Positions 1 to 12,750 of a stretch of 64,000 nt of DNA are shown here, one piece after another; within the stretch, counting starts at the first letter, position 1, and every line of letters starts with the position of its first letter. The notes beneath the pieces are model-generated. The model was not told the origin of the DNA and ran no database searches. It saw only the letters and a program-made list of their open reading frames with translations. Source of the DNA: Vanilla planifolia (Eukaryota > Streptophyta > Magnoliopsida > Asparagales > Orchidaceae); NCBI GenBank assembly GCA_023846275.1, contig JAIUJO010000071.1, positions 1,293,498 to 1,357,497 of the forward strand. Direction: 5' to 3'. Position numbers and translations under genes: made by a program.

Positions 1-2420
1 CGACAAAATCAACAAAAAAAATTTAATTTTAAGTATTTTAAAGTAAATTGCAACAAAATATTACATCGATAAACTTATGAAACTGGTGTGATGCTAATGG
101 ATGTATGTTTGCGAGCTAATACTTGACGCTCCGACGTCATTGATGCTTTTCAAAAAGATAACATGAAAATATGTTTTTTTAAATAACATAAAAATGGTTT
201 ACTAGTGTATTGAGATTTACTTGTAAAAAAATAATGTATAAAAAATGAAATAAAAAAATTTCAATACATATACTAACTATTAAAAGATATAAAAAATTGT
301 ATCATTTTATAAATAAATTATAAATTAATTTATGAATGTATTTGTATCATAGTTATCAAGTTTTTCTACTTAAATCGATGAGTTGATTTCATTTTCTAAT
401 CTTGTTCTTTTCTTAATTTCTTTAATGTCATGTATATGTATTGGTCAACATATATCATACATGTTGTATGTTTAGCAAAGAACTAAAATCATATTAATTT
501 CTTATAAACACTTAAGTTGTTGTCTTGGAATGTACTTATATGGTTTCTCTATTATATCATAAGATCTACAAAAAATAAGCATTTTGAATTGTATTGAACT
601 TTTATAATCGCTTAATTGTATCATATAATGCCCAAAATTAGCACTCTTTTATTCATGTCATTTTTGAACATGCACTTTGTTCACTGGGATCATATTATAT
701 AATGATACCCTATTTTAACATAATTCATATTTCCCATTAAACACACAATACTTCCCATAACATTGTACTATATGATTTTTACTCTCTCTCTCTCTCTCTT
801 TGTCTTACTAGCTTATTAATCATTCATATTACTATGATGCTCCACTATAAGGTATGAACATCTCATTGTTCCTCTTTTCATACAATATGATCCCTTGAGC
901 ATACCATAGGTTTCTACTATTAATCCACCCTAATAAATCATAACTTATAATGATACACAACATAGAAGTTTGACTATAGTTTCTTCTCTATCAAGAATTA
1001 ACTATTTTGTCAATAGCTCTGACTAATAATCCAGTATGATCAACTCAGTCATATTTTATAATATTTCATCTAGAAATCTTTACACAATCCTTCTAACAAA
1101 CTTGTCTCATGCTTCAATTAAATCACTATTTCTTTCATACAATATGATTCCAAGCATCATACCTCTATGATTCTCATTACTTGACCTTTAACCTAGAGGA
1201 TCATCTGATACAATCATTATAATTATCTTAATACAATCATATATTTTACATTAATTACATGAAAAAAAGTCAATACCCATATTGCATTCGTATAGTGAAC
1301 CTGACAACTCAACACATTACACAAGTACAACACTCATATCATCCTTACGTGATGAACTCGATATCCCAACCTATAACTTAAATTCTTCTCATACTAGTTC
1401 AACTCCAAATTTTTTTAGTATGATTGTCTTATGCCATCTTTCATTATAGCATTTTTAGCCTTTATTATTTATGATTTTAAAGTAATCATATCACATAATG
1501 TAGATCAACATACATACAATAAACATTAATAACCAATATCTCTTATCCTTTATCTTTTGAGTTCACTTCAAATCACTATCAATTTATTTCATACTACATC
1601 ATAATCAATTTAAACCCAGTTCTTACATAAAAAATATTATTATTTTTATTTGCATAAATCAAAGTAAATTTAATAAAAAATCAATTTAAATACTTAAACT
1701 CTCCTTAGTTACTTATTTTCCTTTGTTATTTTCTTTTTGTAGTCTTTCTTCTTCTCTACTTATTTTTTATCTCTTCCTCAACCTATAACAAGGCTTTTTT
1801 TCAAAAGTTTCACAACTTCTCCTTCTTTCTTATAATTTTCTTTCTATACCCAAGTGTCTTCTTCACTCTTTCTCCTTTGCTAAATGAAAATTGCAGCACA
1901 GTAATAGTCACCTCCTCTTAATGGTCCTTGATGATGCTACTCAGCTCTTTGATAACCTTCACACACTCAAGTTCTCAGTCACCTTCACTCATATAGACTC
2001 CAACCCAAATTCGCTTTCATCAGATTTTATTAGTGTGCTAAAGGCCATCATTATTAATTTCATAATTGATTTGATTAAGGAAAAACTTGTAGGTGATTTG
2101 ATTAAGTGCATGTAAAATAAAAAAACTAATTCTTTTATTTGGTTAATTATGTCACGTCTATTTCAACCAAATAATTATCATTGAAATGCACTTCTACCAC
2201 TATGCCAAATGTCATAAGAAGCTAGTAGAAAACTATAACCACAGAAATTAATATTTCGTCATTCCAATGTTTTATTATCTATTATTCCATCTTCTATCAA
2301 GCTAATTATAATTATGCTAAAATTCTTAAAATTATAAATTTAGCTTAGCATAATTTACTTTTTATTTTTTATGATTCTACTCTCTACAAATGTATTTTAA
2401 TCAAACACAAAATTTCAAAT
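1..2420. other. AT-rich intergenic DNA, no gene recognised
   Basis: No conserved protein frame is visible on either strand. The stretch is rich in short recurring strings such as TATCATA and holds a (TC)n run near 781-800. A 75-codon open frame at 1891-2115 has no recognisable motif and the composition of its surroundings, so I do not call it a gene. Parts of 430-1600 resemble 30.13-30.9 kb in layout (a GTCAACATA start followed by many TATCATA-like strings), which suggests a shared old dispersed repeat. That similarity was seen by eye only. Confidence 0.5.
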
Positions 2421-2469
2421 ATTACAAATCTATCATAAATAATATCTTAGAAATTATAATGAAGCTTAT

Positions 2470-2990
2470 TATAGAAAGGAAGGCCCTGCTACTTATGGAG
2501 AAGCCAAGAGGGAAGAGAAAGACCATCAAGTGAGAAAGAGGAGTAAAGAGAAGGGAACTATTCAGAGGGTCTCCATTGGAAGAGAAGAGACTATGAGAGA
2601 GAAAGGGGGAAGCATCAAGTGAAAACAAAAAAGAGAGACATTAAAGCAAATAGAATAAGAGAGAGAGAAAAGGAAACATAATAACATTATGCATTAGGAG
2701 CAAGGAAGAATGTTGACCAAAAAGAAAAAAATGAAAAAGGAAAAAATAGAGTAGAGAGAGAGAGAAGAGAATGAAGTATTATGGCAAAGTTTTGGGTAAA
2801 AAGAGAGACATTGTGAGAAATTTTGGTGGAGATTGGAGAAAAAGGGAATTTTGTGAAAATGTTTGAGAAAAAAATTGAGGAGCCAAGCCAAAAGCAAAGT
2901 AAAAGAAAAAATAAATATTTGTGATGTTATCATACAAGAGAGAGAAAGGAAGAAAGAGAGATAAATCAATTACTTGGGTAAAGGGGAGGA
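2470..2990. repeat. purine-rich (GA/AAG) low-complexity block
   Basis: The plus strand is dominated by G and A over about 500 bases, with many GAGAGA and AAGAGA runs and few pyrimidines. Open frames across it on the minus strand read Ser/Phe/Leu-rich peptides, as expected from a CT-rich strand, and are not believable proteins. Such tracts occur in LTR-retrotransposon untranslated regions and in plant 5' leaders. I cannot assign it to an element because no flanking LTR or primer-binding site was found. Confidence 0.6.
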
Positions 2991-5070
2991 TTTTGAAAAA
3001 GCATCCAATAGCAACTAGTCAATCAAGGAAGATAATGAATTATGCAAGTGAAGGATTCATGAATAATAATCAAATTGTTTGGTGTGACTATTACATCAGA
3101 AACTTAGTCATCAATGTTGCGTATCATATGTGCATTATTATGATGTATTGGTGGATGTTGTTTTATTACTTTTAGTTTGGATTTAAAAAAGAAAAAGATT
3201 ATTGGTTCACATTGTTGCATATGCATTAAATGTATGATATATTACTATTAGTGACATGTTCATAAAATATATTCATGTTTAAGCAAATTGTTTCATTGGT
3301 GATTATTTGCTTGGATGTAAACAATGTTTGTTAGTCATAGTTTAGATTATCATGTTTTATTTCACATGTTAGCATTGGCATGCTTAAAACTATTATGGAA
3401 TGTTTCATATGTTTTGGTATTATGTGAGTAATATTTATAAAAAATTGAGACATCATCATTAAAATAACTATGAAATTATAAAAGAATTATTATGAGATTC
3501 CTCACAAAGAAAACAAATCATATATGAAAGTGACTCAAGGGTGTTACTTAGGTCAAACAGGGCCTCTAAAGTGTGCTTCCTAAATTTAATATGAGATTTC
3601 CTAAAATAGAAATGTAAATTTTCATGAGAAATTGATTAAAGAGTGCTACTCTAATAGAATAAGGCTCAATAGGGTGCACTTTTAGTTCGTTGTTTCACCA
3701 TAAGGTGTTCCTAAGGCTCCATGGAATTTTAAACTTAAGGTCAAGAGATCATTGATGATTAAGAAAAAAGATAAATTGATCCTTTGAAATATTAAAATTA
3801 ACAAAGGGATAGTATTTCATTACATATAGTGAGAGTGTTTCTTTACTATGTTTGTTTATGTTATTAACTAATAATTCACAAAAAAAATTAACCTTTTAAC
3901 CAAAAAATGGATAAATAATAATTATCCTAAAATATTATTTATACTAGTAAACTAGTAATATTTAATTATCTTCTTAAAATTTATCGATATAACTTACTTC
4001 ACCAAACATAACCAAAAATATCATAATCATTCGTTACCACTTTTTTATATGCTATTTTTAATTTTATCTTAAGGAATGATTAACCATGCCATTGAAATGA
4101 ATAAATTATCGAACTTCCTACAATGGCCAATAAAATATATTATTCATCACAAATCTAATTCTTGATAAAAAAACTATAAGAAATAGAATTTAATTAAAGA
4201 GAAATAAACATCATTATTAAAACTCATCATAATACCAGTCTAACATCAATTTGGCACTAACAAGACATTTGCTCAACACATTAATTCGACCATGACATTA
4301 GTTTTTTACAATTCTGGCAAGAATACAAATCTGATCATAATCCTGAACTTTCTTTAATAAAAAAAGATTATATATTCAACCATTCTACCATCCTTTCTAG
4401 AGCCTTTTCTAACCTCTCTTTTTCGCCTTAGTTCATGCTCTATTAATTTTGTATTCCTATATTATCAATGCTTTATGAACAAATTCTTAATTAAGTTGAC
4501 ATCATCAAACCCAAATAACTAAATTCTAACAAGCTACACAAGGAGTTAACATAAACTACACATTTAAAAAAAACATTTCACAATAACTGTACATTGAATG
4601 AGTTTATAGATGGAAATAGACAAAGATTAAACAAAAAAAATGAAATAAGTTTGTTAATGGTTCACTAGTACATTTTAATGAGAGCACCCTTAGATGATTG
4701 AAATGACATCAATATGGCCTTTGCGTAAGTTATACCATAAAAAATGAAATTAAAGTGTAATATCAATATGACGACAAAGAAAAAGTAGCTCTTAAATAGT
4801 ATCAAGCAATAGCCATAACAGTACATACACGATTTCCATAAGGAAACAATTGGTAGTGCGACTTTGATGTTGAACTTTGTAATATTTTCCTTTCTACAAC
4901 CATTATGCTCCAATGTATTTTTGAAGCTATAAATGTATGTTAACTGCCTCACAGGACTTCCAAAACTTGAGAAACAACAAAGTTTTATCAAACCAAAAGA
5001 AAATCTTTCAAAAATTCAGCTTATGGGGAAAGAAAAAATAAAACAATGATTTGAAGATAAAAAGAATTAC
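2991..5070. other. AT-rich intergenic DNA downstream of the AUG5 remnant
   Basis: No gene is recognised. The minus-strand open frame at 4665-4991 lies where the third AUG5 exon would be expected, but its translation shows no similarity to augmin 5 that I can see. It is Cys/Tyr/Phe-rich, which is common for chance frames in AT-rich DNA. The conserved sequence that normally follows the exon 2 junction in AUG5 (YKYENN-like) was not found here, so the copy appears to end at 5071. Confidence 0.45.
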
Positions 5071-6362
5071 CTCAAAAGATCTGCATCAGCTCGGATGTCA
5101 ATATTTTTAGTCTCCTTACGGATCAATTTTTTGCAGCACAATGTGTATGTAGTGATTTACTGAAATAACTATGCATGATTTCTAAGAGACACAGTTATCA
5201 CAGCCATTACATCTTCAAGGACATCACCTTCCAAGTCATCGAGAAACTTGGTAGCATCTACTTGAGTACTAGAGTTCATTCCAATCTCATGATACGTCGG
5301 GAAGGTACTTTGGATTCTTTCAATCATATGCCTTACAAGAGACTAGTATGTCGATCTAATGATTCTATCTCGTGATGTCTCAATTAAAATGACTTCATCT
5401 GATGATTTGCTACCCTTGACCATTGTGTAGACTGCTTCTTTCTCACTGTGCGAATGGATCTCTCCAATAGGATCAGCAGCATTATCTGTAATCAACCTCC
5501 TAATGTGTCTTGCTTGGCTTACATATTAATGAAGCTGTTTTTGGTACTCTACAAATATCTTAGTTGCCTCATCACATTGCTGATCATAAGCTTCTAACAT
5601 CACCTGTTTGTACCTTATATGTTAACCAAAAGAAAGGAAATATTTATTCATTAAACTAGTACAAACCTAAAGGTAATTAGCAATTACGCCGTCATTCAGA
5701 TGGAAAACACATTAGTAATATCGCACAACTTCAGAAAATATGCAGTAAGTGAACAATAACATGAACAATAAGTATTCATGACCTCACAAAGCAAAAAAAA
5801 CCTCTTCTCCAATTCCAAATTCCAACATTTACTTCTATATATCCACCTGCTACAAGAATCTCCTAATCTAAAAATCAAATAAAAAGTAGACAACTCACCT
5901 AGCATTGGCCCTCTCGTCGACCATTCGCCTTCGCTACGATTCTTCTCTTTCAACCACAGCCATCCGGGTCCTCAACTCCATCCTTTGCCGCCTAACAACA
6001 TTCCTCAACCTCACTGCCTCCTCCTCCGTAAGGTCCCTCTCCCTCATCGCCACTTCCTTCGCCTCTAGAGTTGATCCATCCTCGAAATCCAAGCTTCCTT
6101 TTTCCTTCTCCCACCTCCTCGCCTTCACCCCTTTAGCAGGTGCCGCCACTCCATGAACCAAAGTATTTCGAAGAACTGTCGCCGTGGTTCTCTCTGACCG
6201 CACTCTTTGAAGGAGGAAGCTCCACATAGGGACCATGTTTCCCTGGCAGATCTTGCGGATCTAGTCAACGTAAGGAAGCTGACAAGGGTATCCCATTTCG
6301 TTCTGAAGCCAATCAACGATCGCCTCCGGCCTTGGAACTCCACCCCCTCCTTGAGCCTGCAT
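5071..6362 (-). pseudogene. AUG5: AUGMIN subunit 5 (AUG5) pseudogene, 5' part with two exons
   Basis: AUG5 is a subunit of the plant augmin complex, which recruits gamma-tubulin for microtubule branching in the spindle and phragmoplast. Exon 1 (6362-5899) starts with ATG and reads MQAQGGGG, then RPEAIVDWLQNEMGY, the CH-like N-terminus typical of the family, then IRKICQGNMVPMWSFLL and LRNVVRRQR. Exon 2 (5613-5071) reads [45 protein letters not shown] and ETKNIDIRADADLL. The exon 1 donor (AG|GTGAGT), exon 2 acceptor and exon 2 donor (AG|GTAATT) are canonical and in matching phase. Six in-frame stops break it: 6263-6261, 5936-5934, 5528-5526, 5345-5343, 5171-5169 and 5159-5157. Several sit where the family has Gln or Glu (for example LH*YV for LHQYV). 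The rest of the ~780-residue protein is absent. It retains introns, so it is not a processed copy. The assignment is from memory of the family; the breaks are seen directly. Confidence 0.88.
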
Positions 6363-7086
6363 AGTGTACACTAATGGAAAAATACTCCGTTGGAGAAGAA
6401 TTTAATCTTCATGGTTGCCATTCAGAGGCAAAGAAGCGTCGATGGAGAGCTCTAAAACTGAGCAACGTCGACACGAAGGTTAAAGGAAGATGCAGATAAA
6501 GCGACAGATGAGTTCTGATCTAGAAGGCATAGAGATGAGAAAGGGTTAAGTGAGTAGAGAAAAACGAAGGTATTCAAGGTGGGATTGAGGAGAAGTTCGT
6601 TGGAAAAACTAAAGTGAGTGTCTGGGAATTCGATGCTCAGTCCATGGAGTTAGTTCTCTGGTCGTAGAGGCAATTGAAAATATTATGTATTTTGATTATA
6701 TTTTTTTATAATAACATTATGTTAAAAATTTAATTAATTAATTAAAGAAAATTAAATAATATTATTAAAAAGTATTATTAAGAACTTGATGGGTTTTATA
6801 AATTTGTTATTAATTGTATTGAAAAATGATTAGAAAATATTTTATCTCTTAATAAAAAGTGAATTAAACTTTTTAATGTTATTTTATGATAATAAAAAAT
6901 CTTTTATTTTTTGACATTTTTTTGTTTTTTAAATTAAAATTATGTATTTAAACTTAGCTAAACAAACATTTGATAATATTTTGAAAAGCAATTTATAAGT
7001 TTGAAATTAGTGCTCCGAATAGTTTTGATAAATATGGTACTAAAAGCAGATTAATAGAATGGTTAACATTATAATTATTTTATAAG

Positions 7087-7089
<3 letters not shown>
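6363..7089. other. former AUG5 upstream region grading into AT-rich DNA
   Basis: 6363-6660 is less AT-rich than its surroundings and contains several CG dinucleotides (for example CGTCGACACGAAGG near 6465), fitting an old 5' leader or promoter of the AUG5 copy. From about 6680 onward the sequence is plain AT-rich with no recognisable feature. No clear TATA box could be assigned. Confidence 0.35.

Positions 7090-7133
<44 letters not shown>
7090..7133. repeat. (TA)n microsatellite
   Basis: An uninterrupted TA dinucleotide tract of about 44 bases. It is a simple repeat, probably polymorphic, and has no coding content. Confidence 0.97.
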
Positions 7134-7137
<4 letters not shown>

Positions 7138-8100
7138 TAAGTTATAATTTTTTCATCTTTTGAAATAAAATTTATATTTTGAAATATTGACAAAAATGTT
7201 TTCATAGAAGATCTTAGTTATATGATATACTAAAAAGCTTATTCCTATAATTAACTATTAATCAATAGATCACTTTAAATAGTTTTATGATTGGCTAAAT
7301 TTATAAACAAAATAAAATATTTAATCAAATATTATAATCATGCTTAATAATAAAAAAATACATAGATTAAAATCATTTCATTATAAATCTATTTAATTCA
7401 TTGTAAATAAATAAAGATAAAAAATAAAAATTATATTTTAATATTTGATTTATCATAAATTAAGAAAAATCACTTTATCTCCATTTAAATATCTAATTAC
7501 CATTTGAACGATAAAGAACCCTCCATCAATCTCGTACTAAATTTTTGTTGAATCATACTAAATGATAGTTTCTTAATTACCCATAGTTTTTATTGAGTAA
7601 CTACAAAAATTATACAACCCTTAACATGTTCATCGTTAAAATTTGTAATAAATCATGATGACTTGTTTGTATATTTTTCTTTCTTTTGATAATATTTGTT
7701 TTTTTTATATGTTATTCATGATATGTATATATATAAATATAAATTTTTTGAATAACACTTAAAACTTGATATTAAATATTTTTAATATCATTTTTTATTC
7801 TCTTAATAATAAATAGTTATTTTTTTAAGGTGATTAAAGTTTTATTTTGACTATCACACATAGTCTAAAATTATTTGAATAATTTTTAATTATGATATAA
7901 TAGATATTTATTATTATATACAACTCAATAACTTTAAATTGTTAAAAACAATTATATAAAACATTAATTTATTATTATGGAATGTATCGATTGGTTTTAT
8001 TTACCCACATAATTTATTTTTTTTCTTTCGTTTATGTTTTGATTTTTAGAAATGATTTTTTTTGTTGCTACAATCTTTGAAGCTTTGTTTATGGACTTAA
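7134..8100. other. AT-rich intergenic DNA, nothing recognised
   Basis: Strongly AT-rich with many poly-T and poly-A runs. No frame, motif or repeat family was recognised on either strand. Confidence 0.5.
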
Positions 8101-8110
8101 AAGGTTTTCA

Positions 8111-8393
8111 TAGGGTAGAAGGTCTTCCTTTCCGTTCTCCTTTTCTCGCTTCGACGGCCTTATAGTTAGGATTTTTTCTGCCGCTGTCCGTGCTACTGTC
8201 AATCTCGATCTCTATGTACTGAATGCCACTGTTTATAGGCGTTTCATGCTCCACAACTTGCGTGTCTCCTTCGACCCTCACCGCTTCACTTCTACTCTCC
8301 AGGTGTTCCAAGGCCGAAGGTTTTTGCCTCTCTCAGTCGCTCTCTCTCGCCTTTCTTTTAGGCCAATGGTTCTTGAAGGAGTTTAAATAGCTT
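8111..8393 (+). pseudogene. unidentified exon-like GC-richer island
   Basis: A sharp rise in GC content over about 250 bases with an open plus-strand frame from a stop at 8111-8113 to a stop near 8390. The translation looks protein-like: it begins GRRSSFPFSFSRFDGL and continues AAVRATVNLDLYVLNATVYR and HNLRVSFDPHRFTSTLQ. The last Gln codon is followed by GTGTTC, a possible splice donor near 8301. The leading TAG GGT could be a damaged ATG GGT start. I do not recognise the family. It could be a first exon of a decayed gene or captured gene piece. The minus-strand frame over the same bases (8108-8311) is judged its shadow. Confidence 0.35.
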
Positions 8394-11380
8394 ACTGTCC
8401 ATGATGATTATAAGTGGTTATTACTCTTTCCTACCTGCTCTCAAGTTGATACTGGTATTTTTGTTCTAATGTTTTGTTATCTATCCAGTGCATCACATTG
8501 TCTTGTAATTCTTGTGAGCCGATATTGTGAAAATCTTTCTATGTAGAGTTTTGTTTTTGCCTATCTTAATTTGTTTGTCTGGATCAAGAAATAAGGGCTA
8601 GTTTAGTTTCATGTTGAATAATTTGTGCACAGTGGGCCAGATTCCATGTTGATATTTACACTGCATGGTTTTTCATTAAATCTACTCCATTGTTAAAATA
8701 TCATTTAGGAAGGGAATGCCTTGCACTTTTCACAACCAAATGTTCCATGAGGTTTGAAATTGCTCCTTTACTTTTAATAGTGAATAACTTAAGGTCTGAT
8801 TTTTGAGTTCTATAATGATTTGTCTCATGCCTTTCATCGGATCTTGAAATTAAAATGTGCATGGTTTCAACTACAGTAGCCACTCTCAATTAGTAGCATA
8901 GTATTATGGCTAGTTCAATAGTGTGGTCCAAGATCTCTATATGATTTGTGAATGATATGTTTGATGGTCTTATTATAAAAGCTAGCTAATGTAATTTTCT
9001 TATTAATAAAGATGGTGTTGAATGAAATCTTGAAGTTGGATTATTTAGCTTTTGTTAAATTGCTACATTCTTGGACGCAATGTTTTTATAAAAACTTAAT
9101 TATTTAATATACATTTTGTGATTACTAGGCTTTGTTTTTTCTATGTTTTACCTTAGTATTTATTTTTAGTTATCTTGAGTCATAGTCATTAACTATTCTT
9201 TTCTAGAAGCTCACAAATGCCATGCAGATTATATTGTTCTAACATCTTGTATATGTTTTTTTGTTGTGTTATTATTTCTGTGTTTGGCTTATGCTTGTCT
9301 TTGTTTATCTTCAATACATTATATTATATATATTTTTAACAGAATGCATAAGTTATTTTTATTATTATTTATTTCATTTTTTTCATGCACACCTTTTTCC
9401 TAAACATTAATAATTGAGATTGTTTATGTACCTGATGTGACCTTTTAATACATTCTTTTAAGTACGATCTAGTGGTTCAAAAAAGGCATACTTGTTTAAA
9501 GTATCAATTAATATTCATGAATGTAGTGTATATATGCTTTTTTAATGTATCAATTAGTGTTCATAAACATTTTATGCTCACATGCGTGTTTTAAGTCTCA
9601 AATATTTAACACATGCCAACTTGTTTAGTTGATTGTATATTGTCCTTTTTACAGTTCATTCATATATTTGTTGATCAAGTTGCTTGTTTGGGGTTTGTGA
9701 ACTTAAGCATTTATGATTTAAAAGAGACAAGCTTTAATACCATCCATTATACTCAAATTGAGCTCTAGTAGACGTAACATAATTGAACTTGAGCCCTGCT
9801 CTACTTGCTTGGATCAAGTCATTTACAGCCTTGCAATTTGTAAAGTTTAAAATGAATATTTTGAGGGCATAAATCTTATTCTTCACAATCACAATGTTCA
9901 TGGAACTAATAGCTCCATCCATGGCTTTTAGCTTGTATTATGATTTAATTTAATGTGGGATTGGGTGCTAAAATGTCTTTATTTAATGTTCCTTCATACA
10001 TATTTTTTTAACAAATATAACATATTTTAAATGCTTATACCCTTATACCTATTTTTGTTTTTTTGATTCATTTAATGATGATGATGACCTTGAACAAGAT
10101 CTATTAATATCAAAGCTCTCTCAGAGATGATAATGATGGTTACTTATAATTTGATGCTTATTTTAGGCATTCTCATAGGCAAGTTGGAATGTTGGTCAGG
10201 TTTCATGGCTGTTGTAGTTATTAATATTTTTCTTTTTCAATTCCTATTGAAAAGTTGGTAAAACGTTTGTGAGCCATTAGATAAGCAATAGCTTATTTTG
10301 TTCATCTAATGTTCAACAACCTCTTTTTTTCTGTCTCCTCCTTTGATGAAAATTGAAATATAAAAGAATATATTATTAGCCGTGTTTTGTTTCATCTTGA
10401 CTAAACATAAAGCTCTATCCATTTGCCATTTTTGGCCATCTTTTTGGCAATCAGTGGTAACATTGACTTCAATTCAAGCTTTGAGTTGAAAAATGGAAGC
10501 ATTGCTATCTTACTGAGGCCATATTATTTGATTATATTTGTAACAATTTAACTTGTACACTAAAATAAATGTCAGTGTGAGACTAGTCGATGAGACACTA
10601 TTTAATATTCTTGTCCATCCAGCCACAACTTTTAGGGAATTTGCTGATGTGAATGGTTTTATCAGCATACATGTGAGGATTGACGATAATCTAGAATAGA
10701 AAAGAGGGGTGAAAATGTAGGATTGACCTTTTTTCCCTGTTTCTGTTAAAGGGTTTTTTGGAGCTAGCTTAGCTAAAAGAATTCTTGATGCTCTTATTAG
10801 AGTGGCCAACTGTTTGAATAGGATGTTTTCCCATGATAGTGCTAGCCTTTTAAGAGTTTGGGGGAGTTGCCCATGGTCATAACAAACATAGTTTGCTTTC
10901 CATATTTCAATGTTTATATCATGATTCCACTATTTACGTTTCATTTTGTTGGATACAATTTAACATTTTATGAATATTTAAATCATGGAATTATAAATGA
11001 TGACATTTTAAGTTCAATTTATGTTTTCTTTGTTGGGTGTAGTTATTCTTTGACTTGGTTTTCACAATTTTGTTTGCAAGAAGCAAAAGTTTTGTGGAAC
11101 CTAAAATTCACATGTAATTGTAAATTCACCCAATCAAACAAAAAATATAAGAAAGGTTTTTCGCTTTTGAAAAATGTTTAACAGTTACAATCAACTAATT
11201 AGACTTTATGTTAATGCCTTCTCAAGTTGTTTTGGAATTTGCTGTCTTCTGTAAGCATGCTGTGAATCTTCTCATATATAGTTTTTTAGGTCTTTTTTTC
11301 TCAAGTAGTAATACAAATCCTTCATTTGCCATCTACATAATATATAGTTTATTTTTTGAGATTAAGTATCAGAAAATAGA
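8394..11380. other. AT-rich DNA, possible intron/intergenic of an unknown gene
   Basis: T-rich on the plus strand throughout, as plant introns often are, and lying between the islands at 8.1-8.4 and 11.39-11.49 kb. It would fit a long-intron gene remnant on the plus strand, but no intermediate exon was recognised. Around 10560-10860 the sequence is somewhat less AT-rich and a minus-strand frame of 99 codons spans 10510-10809. I cannot link that frame to a known family. Confidence 0.3.
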
Positions 11381-11392
11381 GGGAGTTACTGA

Positions 11393-11490
11393 ATTACAAA
11401 ATAGGCAAGTGAGGCCCATCCCTCCACCGCAAATAAGGGGGCCTCCCCTGTACATTCGTCGCCCTGGTCAACTAGTAGACCATGAAAAGG
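11393..11490 (+). pseudogene. unidentified proline-rich exon-like segment
   Basis: Within an open plus-strand frame (11208-11558), the residues encoded by about 11390-11490 stand out from the Phe/Ile/Tyr-rich surroundings: ELQNRQVRPIPPPQIRGPP followed by LYIRRPGQLVDHEK. The base composition is also locally GC-richer. Lys is followed by GTATCT, a possible splice donor at about 11490, and upstream there is a T-rich tract with AG sites. It is probably one exon of a broken or unrecognised gene, possibly the same one as the 8.1-8.4 kb island. I do not recognise the family. Confidence 0.35.
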
Positions 11491-11558
11491 TATCTGTTAA
11501 CTTGACTTTTTTCCACCAACGTTTTATGTTTGGCGCCTATTTGGCTTCTCTAATGTAA

Positions 11559-12750
11559 TTGTATTCTTATCAAGTTTCATGTCATAACATTTAGTTGCAT
11601 TGCTTATTTATGTTCATGTTATGGAAGTTGTAAAGGAATTCTTGCTTTGATGGAAGCAAATTAGTATGTGAGAATTTTGTTACACTATACTATCTTATGC
11701 TTTCCTGTGATGATTGTCTTGAAATATTGATTAATTCTTCTTAAAAATCCATTATAAGTTCACGCATAGTGTTTTTGCATGTTATGCCTTAATCTTATAA
11801 TTTCTCCTTTTCTTTCGAATGTGAATTTTTAGTTCAGGACAAATCTACTTAACTACCACATGTTATAATAGATATGATAGAATGAAATTTTGTTTCTAAA
11901 AATAGCGAAAAGTTATTTTTATGGTTTTTACAACCATCAAATGGAAGATATTTATCTATACAGTTTATAGAGTTGGAATCAAATCTTGATGATTTAATTT
12001 TTCAAAAAAAACATAAACAAATATTTATGTAAATATATTCATATAATAATTTGATAAAGTTGAGGATAATCAATCATTACATGGATATTACAATATTGTT
12101 ACATTTATTTTAAGTATATGCATAATGTCATAAACAATTATTTCCAGGAAATATGGAATCATGTTTTCATGCATTATCCATCCATAACTAATGAGTTTAT
12201 AAACAATAATACTCCACATGATAGTATAAGATCGAGGGTTGGTTTGATTGCTTAAATTTTGTACTTTCAATCACAAAAATACCTTATTTTAAGCCATGTT
12301 AAATAACTTAACTATATTTATTTATAAATTAGGGGGGATATCACTATCTTTTTTTATTTTATTATTTTAATAGTTTACGAAGATCTTTTATTCTCACAAA
12401 GTAAGTCAAAGTTTTCTATTTTTTAAACTAATAAGCAAAGGTGTTTTGGGCAAATTCAAAATAAGTATTTCTAAACAACAAATCATTAAACACAGCATTT
12501 CAACAACACTTAACAGCACTCTTCAAACTTATTTTTCATTAAATTGTTTAATATTCAATAGGGGCCAACCAGCATTGTGCCAACATCTCTCAAATGATGT
12601 CAATCAAGCATTTGTCCATGCTATAAAGTTTCAGGCTTTTTTCCATTCTATCATCCGTTTGTTATCCTCAATTTTTTTAAACTACTTCACCATTAGTAGA
12701 CCATAAGATTTGCAACCATAACCATGCCATCACTAACAAAGTCTGCCCCA
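11559..12750. other. AT-rich intergenic DNA, nothing recognised
   Basis: No coding frame or repeat family recognised. The short open frames in this stretch have biased AT-rich composition and no motifs. Confidence 0.45.

Noticed and set aside
4665-4991. 108-codon minus-strand frame where AUG5 exon 3 could be
   Set aside because: No augmin 5 motif could be read in any minus-strand frame there, and the peptide is Cys/Phe/Tyr-rich like chance AT-rich frames.
5934-6236. Intact short protein starting at MVPMWSFLL
   Set aside because: It is the part of AUG5 exon 1 between two premature stops. The family start and N-terminal domain lie upstream at 6362, so this is not an independent gene.
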